From: an uncultured Roseateles sp.
GTDB lineage: Bacteria > Pseudomonadota > Gammaproteobacteria > Burkholderiales > Burkholderiaceae
DNA: 27,610 bases
NCBI GenBank assembly: GCA_946886855.1
Contig: CAMPJJ010000076.1
Coordinates: forward strand, 1-27,610
Reading direction: 5' to 3'
Shown: in pieces, positions 16,993-25,130 of the stretch
Numbering within the stretch: position 1 is the stretch's first letter
Layout of the letters: each line of letters begins with the position of its first letter
Position numbers and translations under genes: made by a program
The notes under the pieces: model-generated
Seen by the model: the letters and a program-made list of their open reading frames with translations, nothing else
Told to the model about the DNA's origin: nothing
Database searches by the model: none

Positions 16993-18051
16993 TCAGTCCG
17001 CCGGCGCGATGGGAATCGCCCGGCGCGCCTCGCGCCTCGACACCGGCGGCGTCGACGGGCTCCGTGCGCGCAGCTGCCCGCAGCCGCCGTCGACGTCCTG
17101 CCCGGCCGAGTCCCGCAGCTTCGTCAGCACGCCGCGCTGGTGCAGGCGGCGGGCGATGTCGCGCGCCTTGTCCCAGTCCGGCCGCGCGTACGGCAGCGCC
17201 GGCACGCTGTTGTACGGAATCATGTTCAGCACGCCGTAGCGGCCCTTGAGCAGCTCGACGATGCCGTCGAGCTCGTCCTCGCCGTCGTTCACGCCTTCGA
17301 TCAGCGTCCATTGGTACTGGATCGGATACCCGGTCTCGCGGGCGTAGCGCTCGCCGGCCTCGACCAGCTCGCGCGGCGTCAGCCGCGGCGCGCGCGGCAG
17401 CAGCTCGCGGCGCAGCGCCGGCTTGGTGGTGTGCAGCGAGAGCGCCAGCGCGGGCTTCACCGGGCCCGCAGCCAGCCGCTCGAACGCACGCAGATCGCCG
17501 ACCGTCGAGAACACCAGGTTCTTGTGGCCGATGTTGCCTTCGAGCCCGAGCAGTTCGATCGCCGCCATGACCGCCTCCAGGTTGTGCGACGGCTCGCCCA
17601 TGCCCATGAACACGACCTTCTTCACCACCCGCTCGCGCCGCGCCAGCGCCACCTGCGCGACGATCTCCGCGCTGGTGACCTGCCGCAGCAGTCCGTCCTT
17701 GCCGGTCATGCAGAAGCGGCAACCCACCGCGCAGCCGACCTGGCTGGACACGCACAGGCCGTCGCGCGGGAGCAGCACGCTTTCGACGGTCTGACCGTCC
17801 TGGAGGCCCACGAGCAGGCGCGCCGAGCCGTCTTCGCCCGGATGCCGCTCGACGAGCGTGGCCAGGCCGTGCAGGTCATCCATCAGCGCGGGCAGCGCCT
17901 CGCGCACGGCCTGCGGCAGGTAATGCTCCAGCTTGCGTCGTCCCTCGGTCAGCGGCCGGGCCTGGACCCAGTGGCGCAGCACGCGCCCCGCGTGCGCCTC
18001 GTTGGCGCCGAGCGCGCTCAGGCGGCGGTGGATGTCGGCGATGGCGAACAC
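16993..18051 (-). CDS. RlmN-family radical SAM RNA methyltransferase
   Basis: A 352-residue cytoplasmic radical SAM enzyme. The CxxxCxxC cluster is at Cys107, Cys111 and Cys114 in QVGCAVGCRFCMTG. GMGEPSHN follows near 150. The second catalytic Cys324 in DGGCGQL near the C-terminus corresponds to the methyl-carrying cysteine of RlmN. RlmN methylates C2 of A2503 in 23S rRNA and A37 of some tRNAs. The protein is shorter than E. coli RlmN (384), with a divergent N-terminus, so it may be an accessory paralogue rather than the main RlmN; I leave the symbol blank. The start is a GTG at 18051; the ATG at 18056 is out of frame. It is convergent with tpsB after a 13-base gap and divergent from ispD. 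Confidence 0.88.
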   Translation of the reverse strand: MFAIADIHRRLSALGANEAHAGRVLRHWVQARPLTEGRRKLEHYLPQAVREALPALMDDLHGLATLVERHPGEDGSARLLVGLQDGQTVESVLLPRDGLCVSSQVGCAVGCRFCMTGKDGLLRQVTSAEIVAQVALARRERVVKKVVFMGMGEPSHNLEAVMAAIELLGLEGNIGHKNLVFSTVGDLRAFERLAAGPVKPALALSLHTTKPALRRELLPRAPRLTPRELVEAGERYARETGYPIQYQWTLIEGVNDGEDELDGIVELLKGRYGVLNMIPYNSVPALPYARPDWDKARDIARRLHQRGVLTKLRDSAGQDVDGGCGQLRARSPSTPPVSRREARRAIPIAPAD

Positions 18052-18126
18052 GGCATGCGGAGCAGGGGAGGGCAGGGGAAGGGATTTTCACCGATCGACT
18101 CGATGTTCCCTCAGGGTTGCGTACTT

Positions 18127-18179
18127 CCACCGCCGCTGGCCCTCACCCCCCGCCCTCTCCCGCGGTGCGGGAGAGGGCG
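18127..18179 (+). repeat. REP-like palindromic element, copy A
   Basis: A 19-base leader CCACCGCCGCTGGCCCTCA is followed by a C-rich spacer and a perfect 11-bp palindrome, CCCTCTCCCGC (18152-18162) / GCGGGAGAGGG (18166-18176), with a 3-base loop. The inverted copy is at 20309-20360. The two enclose ispD-map-ispF. Confidence 0.85.
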
Positions 18180-18217
18180 TTCATGCCGGCATCGGCGCGC
18201 TCCTGCAAGGCGCTCCC

Positions 18218-18229
18218 TACAATCGGCCC
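18218..18229 (+). promoter_or_regulatory. ispD -10 element, leaderless type
   Basis: TACAAT at 18218-18223 is a near-perfect -10 hexamer ending six bases before the ATG at 18230, so transcription should begin at the start codon. No Shine-Dalgarno is present. No good -35 is seen at the expected distance. Confidence 0.55.
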
Positions 18230-18979
18230 ATGAGTTCTTTTCCGATCGGTCTCGTGCCGCGCTGCTTCGCGCTGGTGCCGGCCGCGGGCGTCGGCAGCCG
18301 TTCCGGCGCCGACCGCCCCAAGCAATATGTCCCGCTCGCCGGCCGCGCCATGATCGCGCACACGCTCGCGGCGCTGGCCGCCGTGCCGCGCATCGAGGCC
18401 ACGCTGGTCGTGCTCTCGCCCGAGGACGACCAGTTCGAGTCCGCCGTCCCCGGCTTCGAGGGCGAGCGCGGCTGGATCGCGCGCACCGGTGGCGCGACGC
18501 GCGCCGATACGGTCGCCGCCGGACTGCAGGACCTCCGCGAGCGCGGCGCCCAGCCGCACGACTGGGTGCTGGTCCACGACGCCGCGCGCTGCCTGCTCCG
18601 GGCCGAATGGGTCGACGCGCTGATCGACGCCTGCGACGACGACGAGGTCGGCGGCCTGCTCGCGCTGCCCGTGGCCGACACGCTCAAGGACGCCGCTGCT
18701 GCGAGTCCGGGCACCGACCCCGGCGCGACACCGTCCCTGCGTGTCGCCGCCACCGTCGACCGCCGCGGCAAGTGGGCCGCGCAGACGCCGCAGATGTTCC
18801 GCCTCGGCCTGCTGATGCCCGCGCTGGCCGGTCCGCTGGACGGCATCACCGACGAGGCGAGCGCGATCGAGGCCTTGGGGCACGCGCCCCGGCTGGTCGA
18901 AGCCTCCATGGAAAATTTCAAGGTCACCTACCCCGCCGACTTCGCGTTGGCCGAACGCCTGCTCAGGAGCCGCGCATGA
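18230..18979 (+). CDS. ispD: 2-C-methyl-D-erythritol 4-phosphate cytidylyltransferase IspD
   Basis: A 249-residue enzyme of the MEP isoprenoid pathway, joining MEP and CTP to give CDP-ME. The nucleotide-binding signature PAAGVGSRSGADRPKQYVPL is at about 17-36. VHDAARCLL replaces the more usual HDAARP. ADTLK, AQTPQMFR, TDEASAIEALG and MENFKVTYPADFALAE are all IspD landmarks. Length is normal, with a short extra loop (AAASPGTDPGAT) near 162-173. The ATG at 18230 is set by the -10 element immediately upstream. The stop overlaps the map start in ATGA, so the two are coupled. Confidence 0.95.
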   Translation: MSSFPIGLVPRCFALVPAAGVGSRSGADRPKQYVPLAGRAMIAHTLAALAAVPRIEATLVVLSPEDDQFESAVPGFEGERGWIARTGGATRADTVAAGLQDLRERGAQPHDWVLVHDAARCLLRAEWVDALIDACDDDEVGGLLALPVADTLKDAAAASPGTDPGATPSLRVAATVDRRGKWAAQTPQMFRLGLLMPALAGPLDGITDEASAIEALGHAPRLVEASMENFKVTYPADFALAERLLRSRA

Positions 18980-19731
18980 CTGTCGAATCCGATGACGATA
19001 TCCAGGGCCTGAAGGCCGCCGGCGAGGCCGTCGCCACCGTGCTGCGCCGCATGCTGGACGCGATCCGCCCCGGCATGACCACGCTGGAGCTCGACCAGAT
19101 GGGCGAGCGCTGGCTGACCGAGTTCGGCGCGAAGTCCGCGCCGCGCGTGATGTACAACTTCCCCGGCGCCACCTGCATCTCGATCAACGAGCAGGCCGCG
19201 CACGGCATCCCCGGCGACCGCGTGATCCAGAAGGGCGACGTGGTCAACGTGGACGTCTCGGCCGAGCTGGACGGCTACTTCGGCGACACCGGCGGCACGC
19301 GCATCGTCCCGCCGACCACGCCGACCAAGACGCAGCTGGTCTTCGCCGCGCAGTACGCGCTGGAGCAGGCGATGAAGGAAGTGAAACCCGGCGCGAAGCT
19401 CAACCGCATCGGCCACGCGATCGAGCGCGTGGCCAAGGCGCACAAGTTCAAGATCATCGAGAACCTGTGCAGCCACGGCGTCGGCCGCTCGCTGCACGAG
19501 GAGCCCAAGAGCATCCCCGGCTACTACGACGCGAACGACACGCGCGTGCTCACCGAGGGCATGGTCATCACCATCGAGCCCTTCCTGTCGACCAAGAGCC
19601 GCTGGGTCGACGAGGAGGCCGACGGCTGGACCCTCTCCGGCGTCAAGGGCAACCTGTCCGCGCAGTTCGAGCACACGATGATCGTCACCCGCAACGGGCC
19701 GCTCGTCGTCACGAACGCTCTGCCGCACTGA
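18976..19731 (+). CDS. map: Type I methionine aminopeptidase
   Basis: A 251-residue cytoplasmic dimetal protease removing initiator methionine. All residues expected for the family are in place: His76, Asp93, Asp104, His167, His174, Glu201 and Glu232. They lie in NEQAAHGIPGDR, VNVDVSAELDGYFGDTGGT, CSHGVGRSLHEEP, ITIEPF and QFEHTM. It is the short form with no N-terminal zinc domain. NEQAAHG differs from the common NEVVCHG. It overlaps ispD by ATGA and lies 71 bases before ispF. Its place inside the isp pair is unusual; the main map gene of proteobacteria is normally near rpsB, so this may be a second copy. Confidence 0.94.
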   Translation: MTVESDDDIQGLKAAGEAVATVLRRMLDAIRPGMTTLELDQMGERWLTEFGAKSAPRVMYNFPGATCISINEQAAHGIPGDRVIQKGDVVNVDVSAELDGYFGDTGGTRIVPPTTPTKTQLVFAAQYALEQAMKEVKPGAKLNRIGHAIERVAKAHKFKIIENLCSHGVGRSLHEEPKSIPGYYDANDTRVLTEGMVITIEPFLSTKSRWVDEEADGWTLSGVKGNLSAQFEHTMIVTRNGPLVVTNALPH

Positions 19732-19802
19732 GCGCCACCGCGTCCTGATCGCTGCCTGATCTCCTCGACCCGCCGGCTTCACGCCCTCACACCGACATCC
19801 TC

Positions 19803-20294
19803 ATGGTTCTGAATTTCCGCATCGGCGAAGGCTGGGACACGCACCAGCTCGTCACCGGCCGCCCGCTCATCCTCGGCGGCATCACCATCCCGCACACGCA
19901 TGGCCTGCTGGGTCACTCGGACGCGGACGCGCTCGCGCATGCGATCACCGATGCGTTGCTGGGCGCCGCCGCGCTGGGCGACATCGGCAAGCTGTTCCCC
20001 GACACCGCCGCCGAGTTCAAGGGCGCCGATTCGATGGGGCTGCTCGCCGAGGCTTACCGTCGCGTGAAGGAACTGGGCTGGGTGATCGGCAACCTCGACG
20101 GCACCATCATTGCCCAGCAGCCCAAGATGGCGCCGCACATCCCGCTGATGCGTCAGCGCCTCGCGGAGGTGCTGGGCATCGATCCCGGCCAGATCAACGT
20201 CAAGGCGAAGACGGCCGAGAAGATGGGGCCGGTCGGCGAACTCAAGGCGATCGAGGCGCGCGCGGTGTGCCTGCTGGTGCGCTCTACCGACTGA
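19803..20294 (+). CDS. ispF: 2-C-methyl-D-erythritol 2,4-cyclodiphosphate synthase IspF
   Basis: A 163-residue trimeric enzyme of the MEP pathway that cyclises CDP-ME 2-phosphate with loss of CMP. Zinc ligands are Asp12 and His14 (GWDTHQL) and His46 (HSDADALAH). [18 protein letters not shown] and FKGADSM follow, then [12 protein letters not shown] and [10 protein letters not shown]. The C-terminal segment reads [11 protein letters not shown] where many IspF proteins have a GRGEGIA-type loop. Length is normal. The ATG at 19803 has no obvious Shine-Dalgarno, so translation may depend on the upstream genes. A REP-like element follows the stop. Confidence 0.95.
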   Translation: MVLNFRIGEGWDTHQLVTGRPLILGGITIPHTHGLLGHSDADALAHAITDALLGAAALGDIGKLFPDTAAEFKGADSMGLLAEAYRRVKELGWVIGNLDGTIIAQQPKMAPHIPLMRQRLAEVLGIDPGQINVKAKTAEKMGPVGELKAIEARAVCLLVRSTD

Positions 20295-20308
20295 GTTGCC
20301 CGGTCGAA

Positions 20309-20360
20309 CGCCCTCTCCCGCTTGCGGGAGACGGGCAGGGCTGAGGGCCAGCGGCGGTGG
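20309..20360 (-). repeat. REP-like palindromic element, copy B (inverted)
   Basis: On the minus strand this reads the same 19-base leader as copy A (CCACCGCCGCTGGCCCTCA), then a spacer and the palindrome CTCCCGC/GCGGGAG with a 2-base loop, ending GAGGGCG. It lies between ispF and the histidine kinase gene, which converge. Confidence 0.85.
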
Positions 20361-20373
20361 CCGTGCCGGAGCG

Positions 20374-21699
20374 TCAAACGCTCGCGCGCTTGAGTCTCAG
20401 CTGCGCGACGAACCCGCTGTCGTCCGCATTCGCGAGCCGCAGTTGCGCGCCCAGGCGCTGCACCGACTTCTCGACGATCGCCAGGCCCAGCCCCGCGCCG
20501 GTGGCCGCCGTGCGGGCCGTGTCGCCGCGGTAGAACGGCGTCGTCAGCTTCGCGAGCTTGTCCGGCGGCACGCCCGGCCCGTGGTCGCGCACCGTCAGCA
20601 GCACCCAGGCGCTGTCGGCCTCGGCGGTGACCTCCACGCGCGTCGGCTCGTCGCCGTGGTGACCATAGCGGCGCGCGTTCTCGAACAGGTTCAGCAGGAT
20701 GCGCCCCAGCTCCGTCGGGTCGGTCCAGATGCGCAGCGCCGCGGACAGCCGCACGCTGATCTGGATCTGCTGCGGATCGCGGAAACCCTGCGCCTCGCGC
20801 TCCACCAGCTCGCGCAGGTTGAGCGCCTGCAGCTGCAGCTCGCTCGGCCGCGCGTAGTCCATGAACTTGTTGATGATGGCGTCGAGCTGGTCGATGTCCT
20901 GCGCGATGTAGGTCCGCGCCTGCTCGTCGTTGACGCTCATCTCGGCTTCCAGCCGCAGCCGCGCCAGCGGCGTGCGCAGGTCGTGCGAGATGCCCGCCAG
21001 CATCACGCTGCGGTCCTCTTCCATCTTGGCCAGCTCACGCGCCATGCGGTTGAAGCCCATGTTGACCTCGCGGATCTCGCTGGTCAGCGTGCTCTCGTCC
21101 AGGCGCGAGTCGTACTCGCCCTCGCGGATGCGGCTCGCGGCGATGGACAGCTCGCGCAGCGGCTGGTTGATCAGGCGCGCGATGGCCGCGGCGCCCAGCA
21201 GCGAGGCGCCCAGCGCGATCGCGATCCACCACCAGTTGCTGGACATGTTGGCCTGCAACGGCGCCGGGTTGGTCTGCAGCCAGAACTGGTCCGGCCCGAC
21301 GTCGAATCTCACCCACAGCCCGGGCACGCCATTCAGGCCGCTCGCCAGCACCGTCTGCGGACCGAGTCGCGAGACCAGCTCCTTGCGCAGCCGTTGCGCG
21401 AAGGGCGAGTTCTCGTAGGGCAGCCAGCGGTCGGTCGCCTCGGCGACCTCCACCGACACCGCCTCGCTGCGCGCCAGCGACTTGACGACCGCCACCCGGT
21501 TGATCGCGTCGGTGCTGGACAGCGCCACCCGCGACAGGTTCACCAGGCCGGCCAGCTGCTGCGCCGCCTCGAGGGCCTTGGGTTCGGCCTCCAGGGCCTT
21601 GAAGGTCTGCTGCCACGCCAGCACGCCGGCCGCCAGCAGCAGGGCCAGCAGGGCGAAGGTGCGCCAGAACAGGTTCAGCGCCAGACGCGGGGGTGCCAC
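20374..21699 (-). CDS. EnvZ-type sensor histidine kinase
   Basis: A 441-residue inner-membrane kinase. TM1 is about 11-29, the periplasmic sensor about 30-154, and TM2 about 155-176. A HAMP domain follows (INQPLRELSIAASRIREGEYDSRL). The H-box GISHDLRTPLARLRLE has phospho-acceptor His239. The catalytic domain has NLFENARRYG, DHGPGVP and GAGLGLAIVEK. Layout and H-box match the EnvZ/RisS group that partners OmpR-type regulators. The start is a GTG at 21699, four bases after the regulator stop, so the genes are one operon with the regulator first. The stimulus is unknown; osmotic or acid stress would be a guess from the family. Confidence 0.93.
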   Translation of the reverse strand: MAPPRLALNLFWRTFALLALLLAAGVLAWQQTFKALEAEPKALEAAQQLAGLVNLSRVALSSTDAINRVAVVKSLARSEAVSVEVAEATDRWLPYENSPFAQRLRKELVSRLGPQTVLASGLNGVPGLWVRFDVGPDQFWLQTNPAPLQANMSSNWWWIAIALGASLLGAAAIARLINQPLRELSIAASRIREGEYDSRLDESTLTSEIREVNMGFNRMARELAKMEEDRSVMLAGISHDLRTPLARLRLEAEMSVNDEQARTYIAQDIDQLDAIINKFMDYARPSELQLQALNLRELVEREAQGFRDPQQIQISVRLSAALRIWTDPTELGRILLNLFENARRYGHHGDEPTRVEVTAEADSAWVLLTVRDHGPGVPPDKLAKLTTPFYRGDTARTAATGAGLGLAIVEKSVQRLGAQLRLANADDSGFVAQLRLKRASV

Positions 21700-21703
21700 G
21701 GGA

Positions 21704-22432
21704 TCAGGCCGCCTCGTCCGGAACGAACACGTAGCCCACGCCCCACACGGTCTGGATGAATCGCGGCTGCGCCGGGTCTTCTTCCAGCAGCTTGCGCAGG
21801 CGCGAGACCTGCACGTCCAGGCTGCGGTCGAAGGGTTCGAACTCGCGGCCGCGGGCCAGCATCGCCAGCTTGTCGCGCGACAGCGGCTGGCGCGGGTGAC
21901 GCACCAGGGCCTTCAGCATCGAGAACTCGCCGGTGGTCAGCGGCACCGGTTCGCCGTTCTTGGCCAGGCGGCGCAGCGCCAGGTCGAACTCGAACGGGCC
22001 GAACTGGACCGTCATCGGTTCCTTGGACGGCGCGCCCGGCGCTTCCGGTGGCGGACGGCGGCGCAGCACCGCGTTGATGCGGGCCAGCAGTTCGCGCGGG
22101 TTGAAGGGCTTGGCCAGGTAGTCGTCGGCCCCTACCTCGAGGCCGACGATCCGGTCCACTTCCTCGACCTTGGCCGTGAGCATGATGATGGGCGTGCTGT
22201 CGCCGGCGGCGCGCAGCCGTCGGCAGATCGACAGGCCGTCCTCGCCGGGCAGCATCAGGTCCAGGACGATCAGGTCCACGGTCTCGCGCGTCAGCTGCTT
22301 GTTCAGCGCCTTGCTGTCCTCGGCGAGCAGGACCTCGAAGCCCTCCTGCGCGAGATAGCGGCGAAGGAGATCGCGGATGCGGGCGTCGTCATCCACGACC
22401 AGGACACGGTTGGGGCGGGTTGTGGTTTGCAT
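21704..22432 (-). CDS. ompR: OmpR-family response regulator
   Basis: A 242-residue DNA-binding regulator. The receiver domain (about 8-122) has the acidic pocket VVDDDAR, phospho-acceptor Asp58 in VLDLMLPGEDG, Thr in MLTAKVEE and Lys in YLAKPFNP. The winged-helix domain (about 145-240) has LTTGEFSMLKALVRHPRQPLSRDKL, RSLDVQVSRLRKLLEEDP and VWGVGYVF, very close to OmpR. GGAG lies 8 bases upstream of the ATG at 22432. The upstream region has GTTACA/TGTAAC palindromes like OmpR sites, suggesting self-control. The Burkholderiales orthologue is sometimes called RisA. Confidence 0.93.
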   Translation of the reverse strand: MQTTTRPNRVLVVDDDARIRDLLRRYLAQEGFEVLLAEDSKALNKQLTRETVDLIVLDLMLPGEDGLSICRRLRAAGDSTPIIMLTAKVEEVDRIVGLEVGADDYLAKPFNPRELLARINAVLRRRPPPEAPGAPSKEPMTVQFGPFEFDLALRRLAKNGEPVPLTTGEFSMLKALVRHPRQPLSRDKLAMLARGREFEPFDRSLDVQVSRLRKLLEEDPAQPRFIQTVWGVGYVFVPDEAA

Positions 22433-22446
22433 GGCGGCCACTCCGG

Positions 22447-22534
22447 AATTTGTAACAGCGGGACTGTAAGGGCTGTTTTTCGACCTGCTTGCGGGATGCA
22501 TCAGTCCTTACCGGATGGTTACATCTTTTGTAAC
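22447..22534. promoter_or_regulatory. OmpR-like binding sites in the divergent ompR/SIMPL region
   Basis: GTTACA (22518-22523), a 5-base spacer and TGTAAC (22529-22534) form a perfect palindrome. On the plus strand it reads TTACAT-CTTT-TGTAACA, close to the E. coli OmpR consensus. Further half-sites are TTTGTAACAG (22449-22458) and CTGTAAGG (22464-22471). They lie 19-102 bases upstream of the ompR start. Binding is inferred. Confidence 0.55.
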
Positions 22535-22631
22535 AAGGCTGTCCATGTCCCTCATCGCGGGCGATGAATGACCCCGAAAGGCGGATGAACGGCGGCCGCT
22601 GGCGGTCAACCGTGACGCTTTCCTCACGCGT

Positions 22632-22637
22632 TATGCT
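22632..22637 (+). promoter_or_regulatory. Possible -10 element of the SIMPL gene
   Basis: TATGCT at 22632-22637 is a fair -10 match 32 bases before the ATG. No good -35 element is visible at the normal distance, so an activator may be needed. Confidence 0.3.
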
Positions 22638-22669
22638 GGTTCCCACCAGGACTCTCCGTAGGAACCCGA

Positions 22670-23407
22670 ATGATCCGAAGCTCCAAGATCCTTGCCCGCA
22701 CCTTGATCGCCGCCGGCGCGGTGGCGGTCCTGCCCGCGATGGCGCAGGCCCAGGCGGTCCGGACCGACCTGCTGTCCTTGAGCGCCTCGGCCACGACCGA
22801 AGTGACCCGCGACCTCCTGCAGCTGCGCTTCTCCACGACCCGCGAAGGCAAGGAGGCCGCCGCCGTCCAGAGCGAACTCAAGCAGGCCCTGGACGCCGCG
22901 CTGACCGAGGCGCGCAAGGTCGCGCGGCCGGGGCAGGTCGACCTGCAGGCGGGCAACCTGTCGGTCTATCCGCGCTACGGCCAGCCGAAGGCGGGCTCCA
23001 GCGCCGCGCCCCAGATCACCGGTTGGCAAGGCAGCGTCGAGCTGCTGGTGCAGGGCCGCGACATCGAGGCCATCTCCAAGCTGAGCGGCCGCATCAGTTC
23101 GCTGGCGATCGCCAACGTGAGCTACGGCCTGTCGCGCGAGGCGCGCGAGAAGGCCGAGAACGAGGTGGTGTCGCAGGCGATCGCCAGCTACAAGAGCAAG
23201 GCCGCGATCTACGCCAAGGAGTTCGGCTATTCGAACTACCGCATCGGCGAGGTCAGCGTGAACGCCGACCAGCCGGTGGCCGTGATGGCGGCCCCGATGG
23301 CGCGCTTCAAGACGATGAGCGCGTCCGCCGACGAGGCCCTGCCGGTGGAGTCCGGCAAGGCCACCGTCACGGTGAACGTCAACGGCAGCGTGCTGATGAC
23401 GAAGTGA
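22670..23407 (+). CDS. Secreted SIMPL-domain (DUF541) protein
   Basis: A 245-residue periplasmic protein. The signal peptide is residues 1 to about 26 (RTLIAAGAVAVLPAMAQAQA). The mature part is a single SIMPL/DUF541 domain: LSLSASATTEVTRDLLQLRFSTTREG, an amphipathic helix, LSVYPRYG, WQGSVELLVQG and a C-terminal VTVNVNGSV strand. The best-known E. coli relative is YggE, linked to oxidative stress; molecular function is poorly defined. AGGA lies 8 bases upstream of the ATG. It is divergent from ompR and shares its regulatory region, so OmpR control is possible. Confidence 0.9.
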   Translation: MIRSSKILARTLIAAGAVAVLPAMAQAQAVRTDLLSLSASATTEVTRDLLQLRFSTTREGKEAAAVQSELKQALDAALTEARKVARPGQVDLQAGNLSVYPRYGQPKAGSSAAPQITGWQGSVELLVQGRDIEAISKLSGRISSLAIANVSYGLSREAREKAENEVVSQAIASYKSKAAIYAKEFGYSNYRIGEVSVNADQPVAVMAAPMARFKTMSASADEALPVESGKATVTVNVNGSVLMTK

Positions 23408-23410
23408 GGG

Positions 23411-24181
23411 TCACTGCGCGGTCCAGCCACCGTCCATCGCCCAGGCCTGGCCGCGCACGTTGATCGCGGCGTCCGAGCACAGGAACACGGTCAGCGCGCC
23501 GAGTTCCTCGGGCGTCGTGAACTGCAGCGAGGGCTGCTTCTCGGCCAGCAGCTGGCGCTTGGCCTCGGCGGGGTCGAGCTTTTCCTTGGCCGAGCGGTCG
23601 TCGATCTGCTTCTGCACCAGCGGCGTCAGCACCCAGCCGGGGCAGATCGCATTGACGGTGACCGGGAGGAGGGCGGTTTCCAGGGCGGCCGCCTTCGTCA
23701 GGCCGAGCAGGCCGTGCTTGGCCGCGACGTAGGCCGACTTGCCCGCCGACGCCACCAGCCCGTGCGTCGATGCGATGTTGACGACGCGCCCCCAGTTCTT
23801 CTTCTTCATGCCCGGCAGCGCCAGGCGCATCGTGTGGAAGGCGGAGCTGAGGTTGATCGCGATGATCGCGTCCCACTTCTCCGGCGGGAACTCGTCGACA
23901 TTGGCCACGAACTGGATGCCGGCGTTGTTGACCAGGATGTCGCAGCCGCCGAACTCCTGGTCGATGTAGGCCATCATGGCCTCGATCTCGGCGGGTTTGC
24001 TCATGTCGGCGCCGTGATACCCCACCTTCACGCCGAGCGCCTCCACCTCCGCCCTGGGGCCGGCGTGGTCGCCGAAGCCGTTCAGGACGATGTTCGCGCC
24101 TTCCTTGGCCAGGGTCAGGGCGATCCCCAATCCGATGCCGCTCGTGGAGCCGGTGACCAGCGCCGTCTTGCCTTTCAACAT
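23411..24181 (-). CDS. bdhA: D-3-hydroxybutyrate dehydrogenase
   Basis: A 256-residue short-chain dehydrogenase that interconverts 3-hydroxybutyrate and acetoacetate with NAD. The Rossmann motif TGSTSGIG is at 10-17, NNAG at 85-88, and catalytic Ser138, Tyr151 and Lys155. Substrate residues known from Pseudomonas fragi HBDH (Gln94, His144, Lys152, Gln196) appear at a constant offset of four as Gln90, His140, Lys148 and Gln192. That separates it from generic SDRs. AGAGGA precedes the ATG. It probably serves polyhydroxybutyrate breakdown. It is divergent from the hydrolase gene by 48 bases and convergent with the SIMPL gene. Confidence 0.94.
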   Translation of the reverse strand: MLKGKTALVTGSTSGIGLGIALTLAKEGANIVLNGFGDHAGPRAEVEALGVKVGYHGADMSKPAEIEAMMAYIDQEFGGCDILVNNAGIQFVANVDEFPPEKWDAIIAINLSSAFHTMRLALPGMKKKNWGRVVNIASTHGLVASAGKSAYVAAKHGLLGLTKAAALETALLPVTVNAICPGWVLTPLVQKQIDDRSAKEKLDPAEAKRQLLAEKQPSLQFTTPEELGALTVFLCSDAAINVRGQAWAMDGGWTAQ

Positions 24182-24229
24182 GCCGCGTCCTCTTCAGGGT
24201 TGTTAGGATGGGTGCAAAGGATACGAGCG

Positions 24230-25096
24230 ATGTCTGAACCCTTGTTGAAAAAAGTCCAGGCGCTGAGCCCCTGCGGCCTTCATCAGGTCGCGTATTGGGA
24301 GTGGGGACGGTCTGACAATCCTCAGGTGCTGGTGTGCGTGCACGGGCTGTCGCGGCAGGGCCGCGACTTCGACGTGATCGCGCAGCGCCTGAGCGCGCGT
24401 TTCCGGGTCATCTGCCCGGATGTCGTCGGACGCGGGGAATCGGAATGGCTGGGCGATCCTCGGAACTATCAGCTCCCTCAATATGTGTCGGACATGGTCA
24501 CGCTGCTCGCGCGCCTGGGCGTGGGGCAGGTGGACTGGCTGGGCACCTCGATGGGCGGTCTGATCGGCCTGGCGCTGGCGGCGATGCCGGCCAGCCCGAT
24601 CAAGCGGCTGATCCTCAACGACGTGGGGCCGACGATCGAGTTCGTCGCCCTGCAGCGCATCGCCAGTTATCTGGGCCGCGCGCCGCAGTTCGAGAACTGC
24701 CAGCAGGGCGCCGACTACCTGCGCGGCATCTCGCAGAGCTTCGGGCCGCACACCGACGAGCAATGGCTGGCGCTGTCGCGGGCCATGTTCAAGCCGGACG
24801 GCGACCGCTGCCGGCTGCACTACGACCCGCGCATCGGTCAGGGCCTGGCCGGGCTGACGCCGGAACTGGCCAAGGCCGGCGAGGCGCAGCTCTGGGCGGC
24901 TTACGACGCGGTGCGTTGCCCGACGCTGCTGCTGCGCGGCGGCGACTCGGACCTGCTGACGCGCACGACCGCCGAGCTGATGACGCAGCGCGGCCCGCGC
25001 GCCGAGCTGCACGAGTTCCCGGGCGTCGGCCATGCGCCGACCCTGGTGCATGACGAACAGATCCGCGTGGTGGAGCAATTCCTGGCTCGCGGATGA
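24230..25096 (+). CDS. Alpha/beta hydrolase
   Basis: A 288-residue cytoplasmic hydrolase with no signal peptide. The oxyanion-hole motif HGLSRQGRDF is at 38-47. The nucleophile is Ser107 in GTSMGG, the likely acid Asp239 or Asp241 in LLRGGDSDLLT, and the catalytic His268 in GVGHAPTL. Substrate is unknown. Lying 48 bases from divergent bdhA, it might act on hydroxybutyrate esters or oligomers, but nothing in the sequence requires that. AAGGA is about 8 bases upstream of the ATG at 24230. It precedes relA by 45 bases and is probably co-transcribed with it. Confidence 0.88.
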   Translation: MSEPLLKKVQALSPCGLHQVAYWEWGRSDNPQVLVCVHGLSRQGRDFDVIAQRLSARFRVICPDVVGRGESEWLGDPRNYQLPQYVSDMVTLLARLGVGQVDWLGTSMGGLIGLALAAMPASPIKRLILNDVGPTIEFVALQRIASYLGRAPQFENCQQGADYLRGISQSFGPHTDEQWLALSRAMFKPDGDRCRLHYDPRIGQGLAGLTPELAKAGEAQLWAAYDAVRCPTLLLRGGDSDLLTRTTAELMTQRGPRAELHEFPGVGHAPTLVHDEQIRVVEQFLARG

Positions 25097-25130
25097 CGTC
25101 CCGGCGGCGCACGCGCCCCCGAGGACACGG

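Noticed and set aside
24230..25096. Specific assignment of the alpha/beta hydrolase as a polyhydroxybutyrate depolymerase
   Set aside because: Only proximity to bdhA supports it. The motifs are generic to the superfamily.
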